Source: Sulfitobacter albidus
GTDB taxonomy: Bacteria; Pseudomonadota; Alphaproteobacteria; Rhodobacterales; Rhodobacteraceae
Length of the DNA: 64,000 nt
Direction: 5' to 3'
Assembly: GCF_018200035.1 (NCBI RefSeq)
Contig: NZ_CP073581.1
Coordinates: forward strand, 678,501-742,500
Shown piece after piece: positions 47,486 through 55,639 of this stretch. The notes under the pieces are model-generated. The model searched no databases. It saw only the letters and a program-made list of their open reading frames with translations, and was not told the origin of the DNA. Made by a program: the position numbers and the translations under genes. How positions within the stretch are numbered: position 1 is the first letter of the stretch; each line of letters opens with the position of its first letter.

Positions 47486-48192
47486 CCCGCGTCCCCCGCA
47501 CCCGTCAGCGCGCCGATAGCGGGCGGTGCCAGTTCGCGCTCCAGCTTGCGGGTCATCGCGCGCTCAAAATCCTCAAACCCTTCGGCCACGACAAGAAACG
47601 CGCCGGGGCCATAGATCACCTGACTGCGGTAGAAGGCAATCAGCCCGACCTCGCCCTCGAAATCGGCAGCATTCACCACCAGCCCGTTCACGGTCACATC
47701 GGCAAAGGGAAATTCACGGTAAGCGGCGGCGGGGGGGAAGCCTTCGTTGCTTTGCCCGTCGCCGGCCATATCCAGTGTCTTGCGCAGACAGCGCGGCCCG
47801 CGCGCCAGCAACTCCGCGCCGTAGCCCAGGGCATAGCCCATGGCGGTTGGGAAATCGTTGTGGCTGCGTTCCGACCGCGCCACCGTCTCGGCGGCGGCGA
47901 CCAGTGCCGCCGGACTGTCGATCATCGTCCAGTCGAGGATGATCTCCTGATTGTAGCGCCCCGACCATTCGTACACGGCCAGCGCCACCGGCAGATCGCC
48001 CGCAAAGAACGCCTCCCGCACCGCCGGTGCGGTCAACGCGGCCACCGTGCCCGAGCGTTGCAGCGCATCCTCTGTCGCATCGACGGAGGACGACACATCA
48101 ATTGCCAACGCCAGTGCCAGACGGCACTCGACGGCAACGGCGGGCAGGGCCATCAGTGACAGCCCCGCCGCATATATCGCGGCCCGGATCAC
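47482..48192 (-). CDS. DUF1194 protein, von Willebrand-A-like (first of pair)
   Basis: A 236-residue paralogue of the following gene, with a GTG start overlapping the gloA stop (GTGA). Signal peptide to about residue 21, then CRLALALAIDVSSSVDATE with the MIDAS DxSxS at Asp32, Ser34, Ser36. RKTLDMAGDGQSNEGFPPA gives the second loop, and YGPGAFLVVAEGFEDFERAM the C-terminal signature. The two copies have clearly diverged from each other, so the duplication is old. Function unknown. Confidence 0.85.
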   Translation of the reverse strand: MIRAAIYAAGLSLMALPAVAVECRLALALAIDVSSSVDATEDALQRSGTVAALTAPAVREAFFAGDLPVALAVYEWSGRYNQEIILDWTMIDSPAALVAAAETVARSERSHNDFPTAMGYALGYGAELLARGPRCLRKTLDMAGDGQSNEGFPPAAAYREFPFADVTVNGLVVNAADFEGEVGLIAFYRSQVIYGPGAFLVVAEGFEDFERAMTRKLERELAPPAIGALTGAGDAG

Positions 48193-48623
48193 CAGTGCCC
48201 CGTATTCTCCATCGAGGCCCAGGGCTCCTGCGGCTCTTTCGCGTCACCGCGCTGCAGCAGCTCGATCGAGATATTGTCGGGTGAGCGCACGAACGCCATA
48301 TGCCCGTCGCGCGGCGGGCGGTTGATCGTCACGCCGGCCGCCTGCAGCTTGGCGCACATCTCGTAGATGTCATCGACTCGGTAGGCGAGGTGGCCGAAAT
48401 GGCGGCTGTCGTCGGGCAGCGCGTCGTCACCGTCCCAGTTATACGTCAGCTCCACATCCGCGCGCCCGTCGTCCTGACCGGGCGGGCACAGAAACACCAG
48501 CGTGAACCGCCCGTCCTCGTTCTCCGTGCGGCGGCGCTCTTCCAGCCCCAGCATCTTGTAGAACTCGATGGATGTATCGAGGTCTTTGACGCGGACCATC
48601 GTGTGCAGATATTCAACTCCCAT
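48189..48623 (-). CDS. gloA: Lactoylglutathione lyase (glyoxalase I)
   Basis: A 144-residue metalloenzyme isomerising the methylglyoxal-glutathione hemithioacetal to S-lactoylglutathione. It starts MGVEYLHTMVRVKDLDTSIEFYKMLGLEERRRTENEDG, the classic VOC metal site (His7) and glutathione region. ELTYNWDG and FGHLAYRVDDIYE carry the Glu and His ligands, and SPDNISIELLQRG the last Glu. AAGGAG precedes the ATG. First gene of a coupled set with the two DUF1194 genes. Confidence 0.92.
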   Translation of the reverse strand: MGVEYLHTMVRVKDLDTSIEFYKMLGLEERRRTENEDGRFTLVFLCPPGQDDGRADVELTYNWDGDDALPDDSRHFGHLAYRVDDIYEMCAKLQAAGVTINRPPRDGHMAFVRSPDNISIELLQRGDAKEPQEPWASMENTGHW

Positions 48624-48700
48624 GGGTGGGCTCCTTCACGTGCAATTTCAACTTGCCCGTACCGTAGCACCCGCCGCCGCCCTGTCGAGGCGGGCGCGCA

Positions 48701-50104
48701 TCAAAACGCCGAGACGATCCCGAAATTGATCCCGAAGCGGTTGCTGTCGTAGACGCCGATGTTTGAATTGGTCTTGGCCGCGGTCACACCCAGCTGCGGG
48801 GTGAACCCGTAATACTCCATGTCGGTAAAGGTCGCGGTCACATCCGCCGAGATCTCCACATCGCGCCGACCGTCGATGCTCAGCAGATGCACGTCATAGT
48901 CGCGCAGCCGCGCGCCCAGCCCGAATTGCAGCCGCGCCCCCATGACCTCCCGGCCCAGCACGTAGCCGCCGCGCAGGTGGATCTGGCTGTATTCATGCAG
49001 GCTGTTGGGCGATGTCTGGTCGGTCAGCGTCACCCCCAGATGCAGCCCGTCGCCATTGGCCAGCGCCCGGTCCACCGACAGGCTCAGATCAACGCTGTCG
49101 CTGTCCGAGACGCGCTGCCCGTTCTGCCGCTCCGCGCTCAGGCCAAAGCCGAGCTTGGTGCGGCGGTCAAGGTAATAGCTCTGATGCGCCCGCCCGCGCA
49201 GGAACGCGGCATACCGCGATCCGGCATAGAATGTCTGGCCCGCGTCCAGCGTCAGGCTCAGCTCCCCGCGCCGGTCGGCGCGCAGCCGCTTGAACCCATA
49301 GCCAACGCTTGCCGTGCCAAAGGCATAGTCACCGCCCTCGGCGTCCGGCACATCGTCGCGGCTGCCCGGCGACAGGATAAACGTTCGGTAGCTCAGGCCC
49401 AGCCGCAGATCATGCGCCGTCCGCTCGGTCTGCGCAAAGCGGTAGCGCGTCTGCACCCGCGCGCCGATCTCCAGCCCCGAAATCGCCTGCGCCTCGGGGT
49501 TGATCTCAACCCGCTCCTCGCCGCCGCCGATCAGCGCGTTCAACACCGAATTGCTCAGAAAGCTGTCGCGGGACGAGCCGTTGTTGATGTTGGAATTGGG
49601 CGCCAGCGTGAACGACAGATAGGTCTGCCAGGGATTCTGCTGGCGCACGTATTTGAAATCGCGCGTGGCCCGGCGCGCGTGCCCGGGGGAGGGGGCGTGC
49701 TCCACCGCGCGCCGCAACCACAGCTGCGCGCGCGTGCGCTTTCCGTCCGACGACAGTGCCTGCGCCATCAGCAGGGCCGCGTTGTAGTGTTGCAGATCGC
49801 CTTGCGCATGGGTCCAGCCCGCGCGCGCAGCGTCGCGGGCGGGGCCATAGCGCCCCATCGCGCGCAACGCGTGGCTGCGGATCAGATGCGCGTTCACATC
49901 GCCCGGATCCCGCGCGATCAGCGCATCGGCAAAACGTACCGCGCGGTCGAGCTGGCCGGACTGCACCGACAGCTTGGCCGCCTCGAACATCTGCGCGGGC
50001 GTCAATTGAACCGGGGCGCTTTGCTGCGCCAACGCGGCAGGCGCGGCGATGAAAACCGCCGCGCCAACCGAAAGGGCAAGCCGTCGCAGACCGCGCAGTG
50101 TCAT
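48701..50104 (-). CDS. Slam-like outer-membrane protein (TPR + DUF560 barrel)
   Basis: A 467-residue protein resembling surface lipoprotein assembly modulators. Signal peptide to about residue 26 (ALAQQ). Residues about 35-150 form TPR-type repeats (AKLSVQSGQLDRAVRFADALIARDPGDVNAHLIRSHALRAMGRYGPA). From about 157 an FKYVRQQNPWQTYLSFTLAPNSNINNG segment opens a 14-strand-type barrel that ends FGIVSAF with a terminal Phe. In Neisseria, Slams translocate lipoproteins to the cell surface. Its start overlaps the stop of an upstream TbpB-like lipoprotein (ATGA), the expected substrate arrangement. Functional transfer is inference. Confidence 0.82.
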   Translation of the reverse strand: MTLRGLRRLALSVGAAVFIAAPAALAQQSAPVQLTPAQMFEAAKLSVQSGQLDRAVRFADALIARDPGDVNAHLIRSHALRAMGRYGPARDAARAGWTHAQGDLQHYNAALLMAQALSSDGKRTRAQLWLRRAVEHAPSPGHARRATRDFKYVRQQNPWQTYLSFTLAPNSNINNGSSRDSFLSNSVLNALIGGGEERVEINPEAQAISGLEIGARVQTRYRFAQTERTAHDLRLGLSYRTFILSPGSRDDVPDAEGGDYAFGTASVGYGFKRLRADRRGELSLTLDAGQTFYAGSRYAAFLRGRAHQSYYLDRRTKLGFGLSAERQNGQRVSDSDSVDLSLSVDRALANGDGLHLGVTLTDQTSPNSLHEYSQIHLRGGYVLGREVMGARLQFGLGARLRDYDVHLLSIDGRRDVEISADVTATFTDMEYYGFTPQLGVTAAKTNSNIGVYDSNRFGINFGIVSAF

Positions 50105-51210
50105 GGCTGTACGGTCGGATCCCGGTAGACGATGAAGCCGCCGGTATCGCGCGCGGTCCCGGTCTCGATATCGGCCTCCAGCACAAAGACGCCGACAATC
50201 TCGTCGGGGTTCTCGCCCGATACGATTGCGTAGAATGTGCCTTCCTCGAAGGTGTCCGTGCTGCCGGGCAGTTGGCTCTGTATCTCGGTGATCAGATCGC
50301 CGTTGTCGTCCAGCACGTCCGGCCCGACTTCGAACACCGCGTCCGGGATCTCGTTGACGTTTTCACCCAGCGACGCCGCGACGGTGGCCGTGATGTCGTT
50401 GCCGTCGAGGTCAAAGATCTGGCGGTTGAAGATCCGCCCCTTCACACCGTCGCCCCGAATGGTTTCGCCGTCGTTGAAATCCTCAAAGTCGATGTCGACC
50501 GTCACGTCGGCAGTCGTGTACTGCAACCCGCCCGTGCCGTTGAAATCGCGCAGACCGCCCGACTTCCCGCTGAACGTCGCCTGCAGGCTGTTGGGCAGGG
50601 TCAGCGTGGTGTCGCGCTGGTAGATAAAGCCGCCAAAGCCGTAATCGACGTAGCTGCCCGTGCGCACGATCGCGAATTGCGTCGTCGGCTGGGTCGTCAC
50701 GCTGCCATCGGCGGCGCGCACGCGATTGCGGCTGACGCCGTAGACCGCGCGATAGACAAATTGGTTGACCACATCGCCCGACACCGGATCGACGGCCGTG
50801 GCCGGCCCTTCGTAGACGGCGAATTCGCCGTTGGGGTTGCTGGCGCTCGACGCAATGCTGCTCACCGCGGTGCCGCGGTCATAGGGGCGGTCCCCGTCAA
50901 AGGCGAGGTTGTCGACCGTGAATGTGTCGTCGACACTGTTATAGCTGATCCCGGTGGCCGCGCCGTCGCCCGAATCCTCATCGGGGCCTTCGGGCTCTGA
51001 CCGGAACAGCGCCGCATCGGGCGAGGCCGCGACAGTGCCGGGCGGGATGCCATCGCGGTTGATCCCCGTGCCCTCGCCATCGCCCATTTCCTCGCCGTCC
51101 GTCGGCGTGCCGGGTGTTTCTTCCTCGGCCGGATCATCGAACGGGTTGCCGCCGCTGCCGCAGGCCGCAAGGCTCGCGATCAGCGCGAGGCTGATGATAT
51201 GCTGTTTCAT
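50101..51210 (-). CDS. TbpB-like surface lipoprotein, probable Slam substrate
   Basis: A 369-residue lipoprotein: MKQHIISLALIASLAAC with Cys17 as the lipid anchor. A flexible acidic linker of about 30 residues (DDPAEEETPGTPTDGEEMGD) leads to a beta-rich body. The C-terminal half (GGFIYQRDTTLTLPNSLQATFSGKSGG; DVTVDIDFEDFNDG; VKGRIFNRQIFDLDGND) resembles the eight-stranded barrel of TbpB/factor-H-binding-type lipoproteins, commonly called transferrin-binding-like solute-binding proteins. The gene precedes and overlaps the Slam-like gene. Ligand unknown. Confidence 0.8.
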   Translation of the reverse strand: MKQHIISLALIASLAACGSGGNPFDDPAEEETPGTPTDGEEMGDGEGTGINRDGIPPGTVAASPDAALFRSEPEGPDEDSGDGAATGISYNSVDDTFTVDNLAFDGDRPYDRGTAVSSIASSASNPNGEFAVYEGPATAVDPVSGDVVNQFVYRAVYGVSRNRVRAADGSVTTQPTTQFAIVRTGSYVDYGFGGFIYQRDTTLTLPNSLQATFSGKSGGLRDFNGTGGLQYTTADVTVDIDFEDFNDGETIRGDGVKGRIFNRQIFDLDGNDITATVAASLGENVNEIPDAVFEVGPDVLDDNGDLITEIQSQLPGSTDTFEEGTFYAIVSGENPDEIVGVFVLEADIETGTARDTGGFIVYRDPTVQP

Positions 51211-51399
51211 TGCTCTGCCCTACTTTTATATCGTTGCGGCAACAATCGCTGGCCCCGCGCGCCATTGTCAACGTGCGCCACCCGCGCGCCCCCAGAATCC
51301 CCGCGACCATGGCGAAAAAGCAATACCATCCATCGCGGTTCCCCGCCCGCCATCCGCAAGATACAGTAGGCGGCGAATCCCATCTACAGGACCGATCCC

Positions 51400-52458
51400 A
51401 TGCCTCTGACGCCCGAGCAACAAGACGAAATCGACGCCCTGCGCAGCCAGACCCGCCCGACCCTGCGCGCCGTGAGCGAGGGGATGGAGGCGCATCTCTA
51501 CCGCGCGCATGAGGTGCTCGACCACGGGTTCATCCGCGTCATCGACTACATGGGCGACGACGCCGCGATCTGCCAGGCGGCGCGGGTCAGCTACGGGCGT
51601 GGCACCAAATCCGTGCAAAACGACGAGGGGCTCATCCGTTACCTGATGCGCCACTGGCACTCCACCCCCTTCGAGATGTGCGAGATCAAGCTGCACGTCA
51701 AACTGCCCGTCTTTGTCGCGCGCCAGTGGATCCGGCACCGCACCGCCAACGTCAACGAATACTCCGCCCGCTATTCGATCCTCGACCGCGAATTCTACAT
51801 CCCGCAGCCCGACCAGCTGAACGCGCAAAGCACCGTGAACAATCAGGGCCGCGGCGCGCTGTTGGAAGGGGCCGAGGCCGAGCGCGTGCTCGAAATCCTC
51901 AAATCCGATTCCACCCGCGCCTATGACAACTACGAATCCATGATCTCCGACGAAGGGCAGGACGGCCTCGCGCGCGAACTCGCCCGCATGAACCTGCCCG
52001 CCAATATCTACACGCAATGGTACTGGAAGGTGGATCTGCACAACCTCTTCCACTTCCTGCGCCTGCGTGCCGACAGCCACGCCCAATACGAGATCCGCGT
52101 CTACGCCGACGCCATCTGCAAGGTCGTCGCCGACTGGGTCCCCGCCGCCTACGGCGCGTTCGAGGATTACCGCCTGGGCGGCGCCACCCTCTCGGGCCGC
52201 GCGCTGGACTGCCTGCGCAAAATGCTCGCGGGCGAAGAGGTCACGCAGGAGACCAGCGGCATGAGCAAGGGCGAATGGCGGGAGTTTATGGGGGTAGTGG
52301 GGACTCCGCCTAACCCGCCTCCCAAATGCCCAATCAAGGATTGGGCAGCGCCCGAACCGCCCCCACGGGGCGGGCGCTTCACACCCACCCCTCGGTTCGG
52401 GCGCGGCGCTCCTGAGAGAGCGAACCGCATTATCCCCCGCCCCGGGGACTCCGCCTAA
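51400..52458 (+). CDS. thyX: Thymidylate synthase ThyX with repeat-derived C-terminal tail
   Basis: FAD-dependent thymidylate synthase, making dTMP from dUMP. The ThyX motif is [30 protein letters not shown], with RHR at 112-114 and Ser122 in the RHRxxSxNExSxR-type signature. Residues 1-298 match the family through [13 protein letters not shown]. From residue about 300 (nt 52299 on) the frame enters a tandem repeat and adds about 52 Pro/Arg-rich residues before the stop at 52458, inside the second repeat unit. The enzyme is likely active; the tail looks like an accident of repeat insertion. Confidence 0.9.
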   Translation: MPLTPEQQDEIDALRSQTRPTLRAVSEGMEAHLYRAHEVLDHGFIRVIDYMGDDAAICQAARVSYGRGTKSVQNDEGLIRYLMRHWHSTPFEMCEIKLHVKLPVFVARQWIRHRTANVNEYSARYSILDREFYIPQPDQLNAQSTVNNQGRGALLEGAEAERVLEILKSDSTRAYDNYESMISDEGQDGLARELARMNLPANIYTQWYWKVDLHNLFHFLRLRADSHAQYEIRVYADAICKVVADWVPAAYGAFEDYRLGGATLSGRALDCLRKMLAGEEVTQETSGMSKGEWREFMGVVGTPPNPPPKCPIKDWAAPEPPPRGGRFTPTPRFGRGAPERANRIIPRPGDSA

Positions 52459-52690
52459 CCCGCCTCCCAGATGCCCAATCAAGGATTGGGCAGCGCCCGA
52501 ACCGCCCCCACGGGGCGGGCGCTTTACGCCCACCCCTCGGTTCGGGCGCGGCGCTCATTAGACAGCGAGCCGCATTATTCACCGCCGCCGGGGCTCCGCC
52601 CGCAGCCACCTCAAGGGATCCCCCGGATCCCTTGCCGGGCAATGCCCGGCCCGGCGTCTGCCCCCTCGGTTCGGGCGCGGTGCCCCCTCA
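52299..52690. repeat. Tandem hairpin repeats, two near-identical 145-base units plus a diverged third
   Basis: Unit 1 52299-52443 and unit 2 52444-52589 are nearly identical, each starting GGGGACTCCGCCTAACCCGC. Unit 3 (about 52590-52690) starts GGGGCTCCGCCCGCAGCC and is diverged. Each of the first two has a 9-base stem (TGCCCAATC / GATTGGGCA, 3-base loop) followed by a 12-base inverted repeat GCGCCCGAACCG / CGGTTCGGGCGC (52348-52359 with 52393-52404; 52493-52504 with 52538-52549). In unit 3 the first stem is replaced by AAGGGATCC / GGATCCCTT. Unit 1 lies inside the thyX reading frame. Confidence 0.9.
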
Positions 52691-52795
52691 ACACCCCTCC
52701 GCAAATCGTATGCACAGGCTGTGCACATCCTGTGTACGCCCGGTGCACGGCGCAAAACCGTTGAAAATACCCCGCGCAGCGCCCACACTTCGCGC

Positions 52796-53980
52796 ATGTT
52801 CAACCTCGCAAATCCCCCCGACCGGTTCACGGATAACCCCTTTCCGCACTACGATGACCTGCTGGAAAACAGCCCCGTCACACCCCAGCCCGATGGATCA
52901 TACCTGATCGTCAGACACGCCGATCTGAACGCCATCTACCGCGACACGGCCACCTATATTTCCGATAAAAAACAGGCATTTGCGCCAAAATTCGGCCCCG
53001 GCTCCCCGCTCTACGTGCATCACACCACCAGCCTCGTTTTCAACGACCCGCCCCTGCACACCCGCGTGCGGCGGATCATGACAAGCGCGCTCACCCCCAA
53101 GGCGCTCGCGCGGATGGAGCCGGGCCTGATCGACACCGTCGATCACCTGCTCGAAAATCTTCCGCAAACCCCTGATCTGATTGAGGATTTCGCCTCTACC
53201 ATCCCCGTGCAGATCATCGGAAACCTGCTCGATATCCCGATGTCCGAACGCGGCCCTCTGCGCGATTGGTCCCTCGCGATCCTCGGCGTGCTGGAGCCCA
53301 CATTGACCGACGCGCAACTGCGCGCGGGAAATGAAGCTGTTTCAGATTTTTCCGCGTATCTACAGGGACTTATCGCGCGACGAAGGGAGGTGCCCGGAGA
53401 TCCCGAAACCGATGTTCTGACCCGTCTGATTGCCGGGGACAAGGAGGGCCAGCTGACCGAGGTCGAGCTGATCCAGAATTGCATCTTCATCCTCAATGCC
53501 GGGCACGAAACAACGACCAACCTCATCGGCAACGGTCTGGCCTTGTTACACGATAATCCGGATCAAAAACAACGACTTGTCGAAGAGCCACGCCATATCG
53601 ATACGGCCATCGAAGAGATCCTGCGCGTGGCCTCTCCCAACCAATTCGGCAACCGCGAAACCGCGGCCGAGGTCACGATCGGCGGGCACCGTATCGCGGC
53701 GGGGTGCAATCTGCATCTGTGCATCGGTGCCGCCAACCGTGATCCGGAGGTGTTTGAAAACGCGGAGGTTTTTGACATTGCGCGACGCCCCAACCGGCAT
53801 CTCGCCTTCGCGGGTGGCCCGCATGTCTGTGTTGGCCTCACACTCGCGCGGATGGAGGGGCGGATCGCCATATCCCGGTTGCTGAACCGCTTTCCCGACT
53901 ACCACCTTTTGCCGGACCGCACGCACGGCGGGCGCATCCGGTTTCGCGGCTACGCACATCTGCCGGCTGAACTGGACTGA
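52796..53980 (+). CDS. Cytochrome P450
   Basis: Soluble bacterial P450 of 394 residues, a heme-thiolate monooxygenase. The start MFNLANPPDRFTDNPFPHYDDLL at 52796 fits the family; the longer frame begins in repeat-rich DNA. I-helix motif NAGHETTTNLIGNG (acid/Thr pair), ExxR helix IEEILRVAS, and heme loop HLAFAGGPHVCVGLTLARME with Cys345 as the heme ligand. No redox partner gene is adjacent. The substrate is unknown; terpenoids, fatty acids or xenobiotics are all possible. Confidence 0.93.
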   Translation: MFNLANPPDRFTDNPFPHYDDLLENSPVTPQPDGSYLIVRHADLNAIYRDTATYISDKKQAFAPKFGPGSPLYVHHTTSLVFNDPPLHTRVRRIMTSALTPKALARMEPGLIDTVDHLLENLPQTPDLIEDFASTIPVQIIGNLLDIPMSERGPLRDWSLAILGVLEPTLTDAQLRAGNEAVSDFSAYLQGLIARRREVPGDPETDVLTRLIAGDKEGQLTEVELIQNCIFILNAGHETTTNLIGNGLALLHDNPDQKQRLVEEPRHIDTAIEEILRVASPNQFGNRETAAEVTIGGHRIAAGCNLHLCIGAANRDPEVFENAEVFDIARRPNRHLAFAGGPHVCVGLTLARMEGRIAISRLLNRFPDYHLLPDRTHGGRIRFRGYAHLPAELD

Positions 53981-54045
53981 AACAACTGGACACACGCGCA
54001 GGCGTCGGCAAGACTGGGACCAGATTTGCTTGAGGAGGGTCCAAC

Positions 54046-54345
54046 ATGTTCACCCGAAAGACAATTATCGCTGGCGCCGCTTTGGCCGCCATCGGCATCC
54101 CCACGCTCGCCAGCGCGGAGGTGAAGATTTACCCCTATAAAACACACGCGAATTACTGTCCGACGGGGCTACAACCCGTCAGCATCAATGGCGTGATTTG
54201 CTGTGGCAGCCCGAACCAGCACATCAGCTATCAATCAGCGATGTCGCACCCTGTCGCGAAAAAGCGACATAAAATCAGGCACAAACCCATACAGCGGGCG
54301 AAAGCGCATTGCCCGATCGGCACCAAAGGGTGCAGCATCGACTAG
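54046..54345 (+). CDS. Small secreted basic protein with paired cysteines
   Basis: A 99-residue exported protein: MFTRKTIIAGAALAAIGIPTLASA is the signal peptide. The mature part contains NYCPTGLQPVSINGVICCGSP and a C-terminal AHCPIGTKGCSID, five cysteines in all, around a strongly basic stretch (KKRHKIRHKPIQRAK). GAGGAGGG lies 7 bases before the ATG. Disulfide-rich, cationic and secreted, but no family is known to me. It converges on cspA across a small hairpin. Confidence 0.75.
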   Translation: MFTRKTIIAGAALAAIGIPTLASAEVKIYPYKTHANYCPTGLQPVSINGVICCGSPNQHISYQSAMSHPVAKKRHKIRHKPIQRAKAHCPIGTKGCSID

Positions 54346-54352
54346 CGGGAAT

Positions 54353-54372
54353 GCCCCGGTCATCGCCGGGGC
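54353..54372. terminator. Hairpin between convergent genes
   Basis: Seven-base stem GCCCCGG / CCGGGGC with a 6-base loop, between stops at 54345 (+) and 54382 (-). Probably terminates both; no T-run of note. Confidence 0.5.
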
Positions 54373-54381
54373 GCCCGTTGG

Positions 54382-54588
54382 TTACAGAAGGCTCAGATCG
54401 CTCGCCATCTGGCGCCCGTCGCGTCCTTCGGTCAGCTCATAACTGACTTTCTGCTCATCGGCCAAACCGGTGAGACCAGACCGCTCTACCGCAGAAATGT
54501 GAACAAACACATCGTTGCCACCCCCTTCGGGTGCGATGAATCCGTATCCTTTTGTCGTGTTAAACCACTTAACGGTTCCCGTTGGCAT
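54382..54588 (-). CDS. cspA: Cold-shock protein
   Basis: Single-domain OB-fold RNA chaperone of 68 residues, starting MPTGTVKWFNTTKGYGFIAPEGGGNDVFVHISAVERSGL. RNP1 (KGYGFI) and RNP2 (DVFVHI) are both present. The ATG at 54588 is the conserved family start; an upstream ATG would add nine residues. The region upstream (54589-54764) can fold into GC-rich hairpins (for example CCGCC/GGCGG around 54612-54628), which might form a temperature-sensitive leader, but that is not shown. Confidence 0.95.
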   Translation of the reverse strand: MPTGTVKWFNTTKGYGFIAPEGGGNDVFVHISAVERSGLTGLADEQKVSYELTEGRDGRQMASDLSLL

Positions 54589-54764
54589 CGTTTCCGAGCC
54601 TCCTTTTTCAGTCATTGTCCCGCCGGTGACGGCGGGGCCGGTTCCGGTGACAGCCGGGGACCGACGCCTTAAAGGATTGACCGCAGGGCAAATAAATCAA
54701 GTTCTTCGTTGCAGAATCCGGGGCTCTGCACAAAATGTCACAGGAATAAATCAGGGGGTGCAGT

Positions 54765-55088
54765 GTGGTTGAGATTTACGGTCTCAGAAATTGCGATACA
54801 TGCCGCAAGGCGCTGAAAGCGTTGCCGGAGGCGCGTTTGGTGGATGTACGTGCCGACGGGATGCCAGCGGACCTTGCCGCGCGGGCGTTCGAGGCGTTTG
54901 GCGCGCGATTGCTTAATACCCGCTCGACCACTTGGCGCGGGCTGAGCGAGGCGGAGCGGGCCGCCCCCGCGCTTGATCTGATCGCAAGCCATCCGGCGCT
55001 GATGAAACGCCCGCTGATTGTCGCGGGCGCACAGATGTTTTTGGGCTGGTCCCCGGCGACCGAGGCCGAGGTGCGCGCGGCGCTTTAG
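54765..55088 (+). CDS. ArsC/Spx-family thioredoxin-fold protein
   Basis: A 107-residue protein with a GTG start. N-terminus VEIYGLRNCDTCRKALKALPEARLVDVRADG has the CxxC of Spx/MgsR-type and many YffB-like proteins, in the position of the arsenate reductase nucleophile. RLLNTRSTTWRGLSEAER and MKRPLIVAGAQMFLGW are conserved ArsC-family segments. More likely a YffB/Spx-type reductase than a true arsenate reductase, since no ars genes are adjacent. Confidence 0.85.
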   Translation: MVEIYGLRNCDTCRKALKALPEARLVDVRADGMPADLAARAFEAFGARLLNTRSTTWRGLSEAERAAPALDLIASHPALMKRPLIVAGAQMFLGWSPATEAEVRAAL

Positions 55089-55639
55089 CCCTGCGCGCGG
55101 GGTCGCAGGGCGCGGTCGAACGACAGGGGCCCCGCGCCCTTTATGACCAGCACAAGCAGCAAGAACACCCACAGCGCCCGCTGATCCAGAATGACGGCAT
55201 CCGGAAAACGGTCGAACCAGGCACCCAGAACGGTTGGGTCGTCAAACCCGCCGTGACCGTAGAGATCGGTCAGCGATTGCACCACGACAAAACCGATCAT
55301 CCCAAGCGCTGCGAGGCGCGTCAGAAGGCCGACGACAATCAGAGCGGGCAGGATGAATTCGGCCCATGTGCCTGCAACCACAACCGCCTTTTGCCACAGC
55401 GCGAATTGCGAGGTGTCATAGCTGACCGCCTCCATCGCCTTTGGAAAGATCTGCACATAGGCGCCGGTAGACGGGCTGAAAAGGCCAAGAAACCCTTCGC
55501 CCAGCTTGGTGAGGCCGGACACCCAGAAATACATCAGCAGCAGCGCCGCAAAGAGAAAGCGCGCGAGTGTCGGCAAGAGCCAGTCCGCGCGCTCAAGTGT
55601 ATCGGCGGCGGAGCGGTAGAGAGAGAAAAGCGCGGTCAT
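55085..55639 (-). CDS. DoxX-family membrane protein of the bufferin operon
   Basis: Four-helix inner-membrane protein of 184 residues. Helices at about 22-40 (LLPTLARFLFAALLLMYFWVSG), 88-110 (VVVAGTWAEFILPALIVVGLL), 113-128 and 155-170 (ALWVFLLLVLVIKGAG). The DoxX hallmark GLTKL follows helix 1. Its start overlaps the bufC stop (ATGA), and in other bacteria a DoxX protein (BufD) often closes this operon. Probably a quinone-linked or redox partner for peptide maturation; not established here. Confidence 0.85.
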   Translation of the reverse strand: MTALFSLYRSAADTLERADWLLPTLARFLFAALLLMYFWVSGLTKLGEGFLGLFSPSTGAYVQIFPKAMEAVSYDTSQFALWQKAVVVAGTWAEFILPALIVVGLLTRLAALGMIGFVVVQSLTDLYGHGGFDDPTVLGAWFDRFPDAVILDQRALWVFLLLVLVIKGAGPLSFDRALRPRAQG

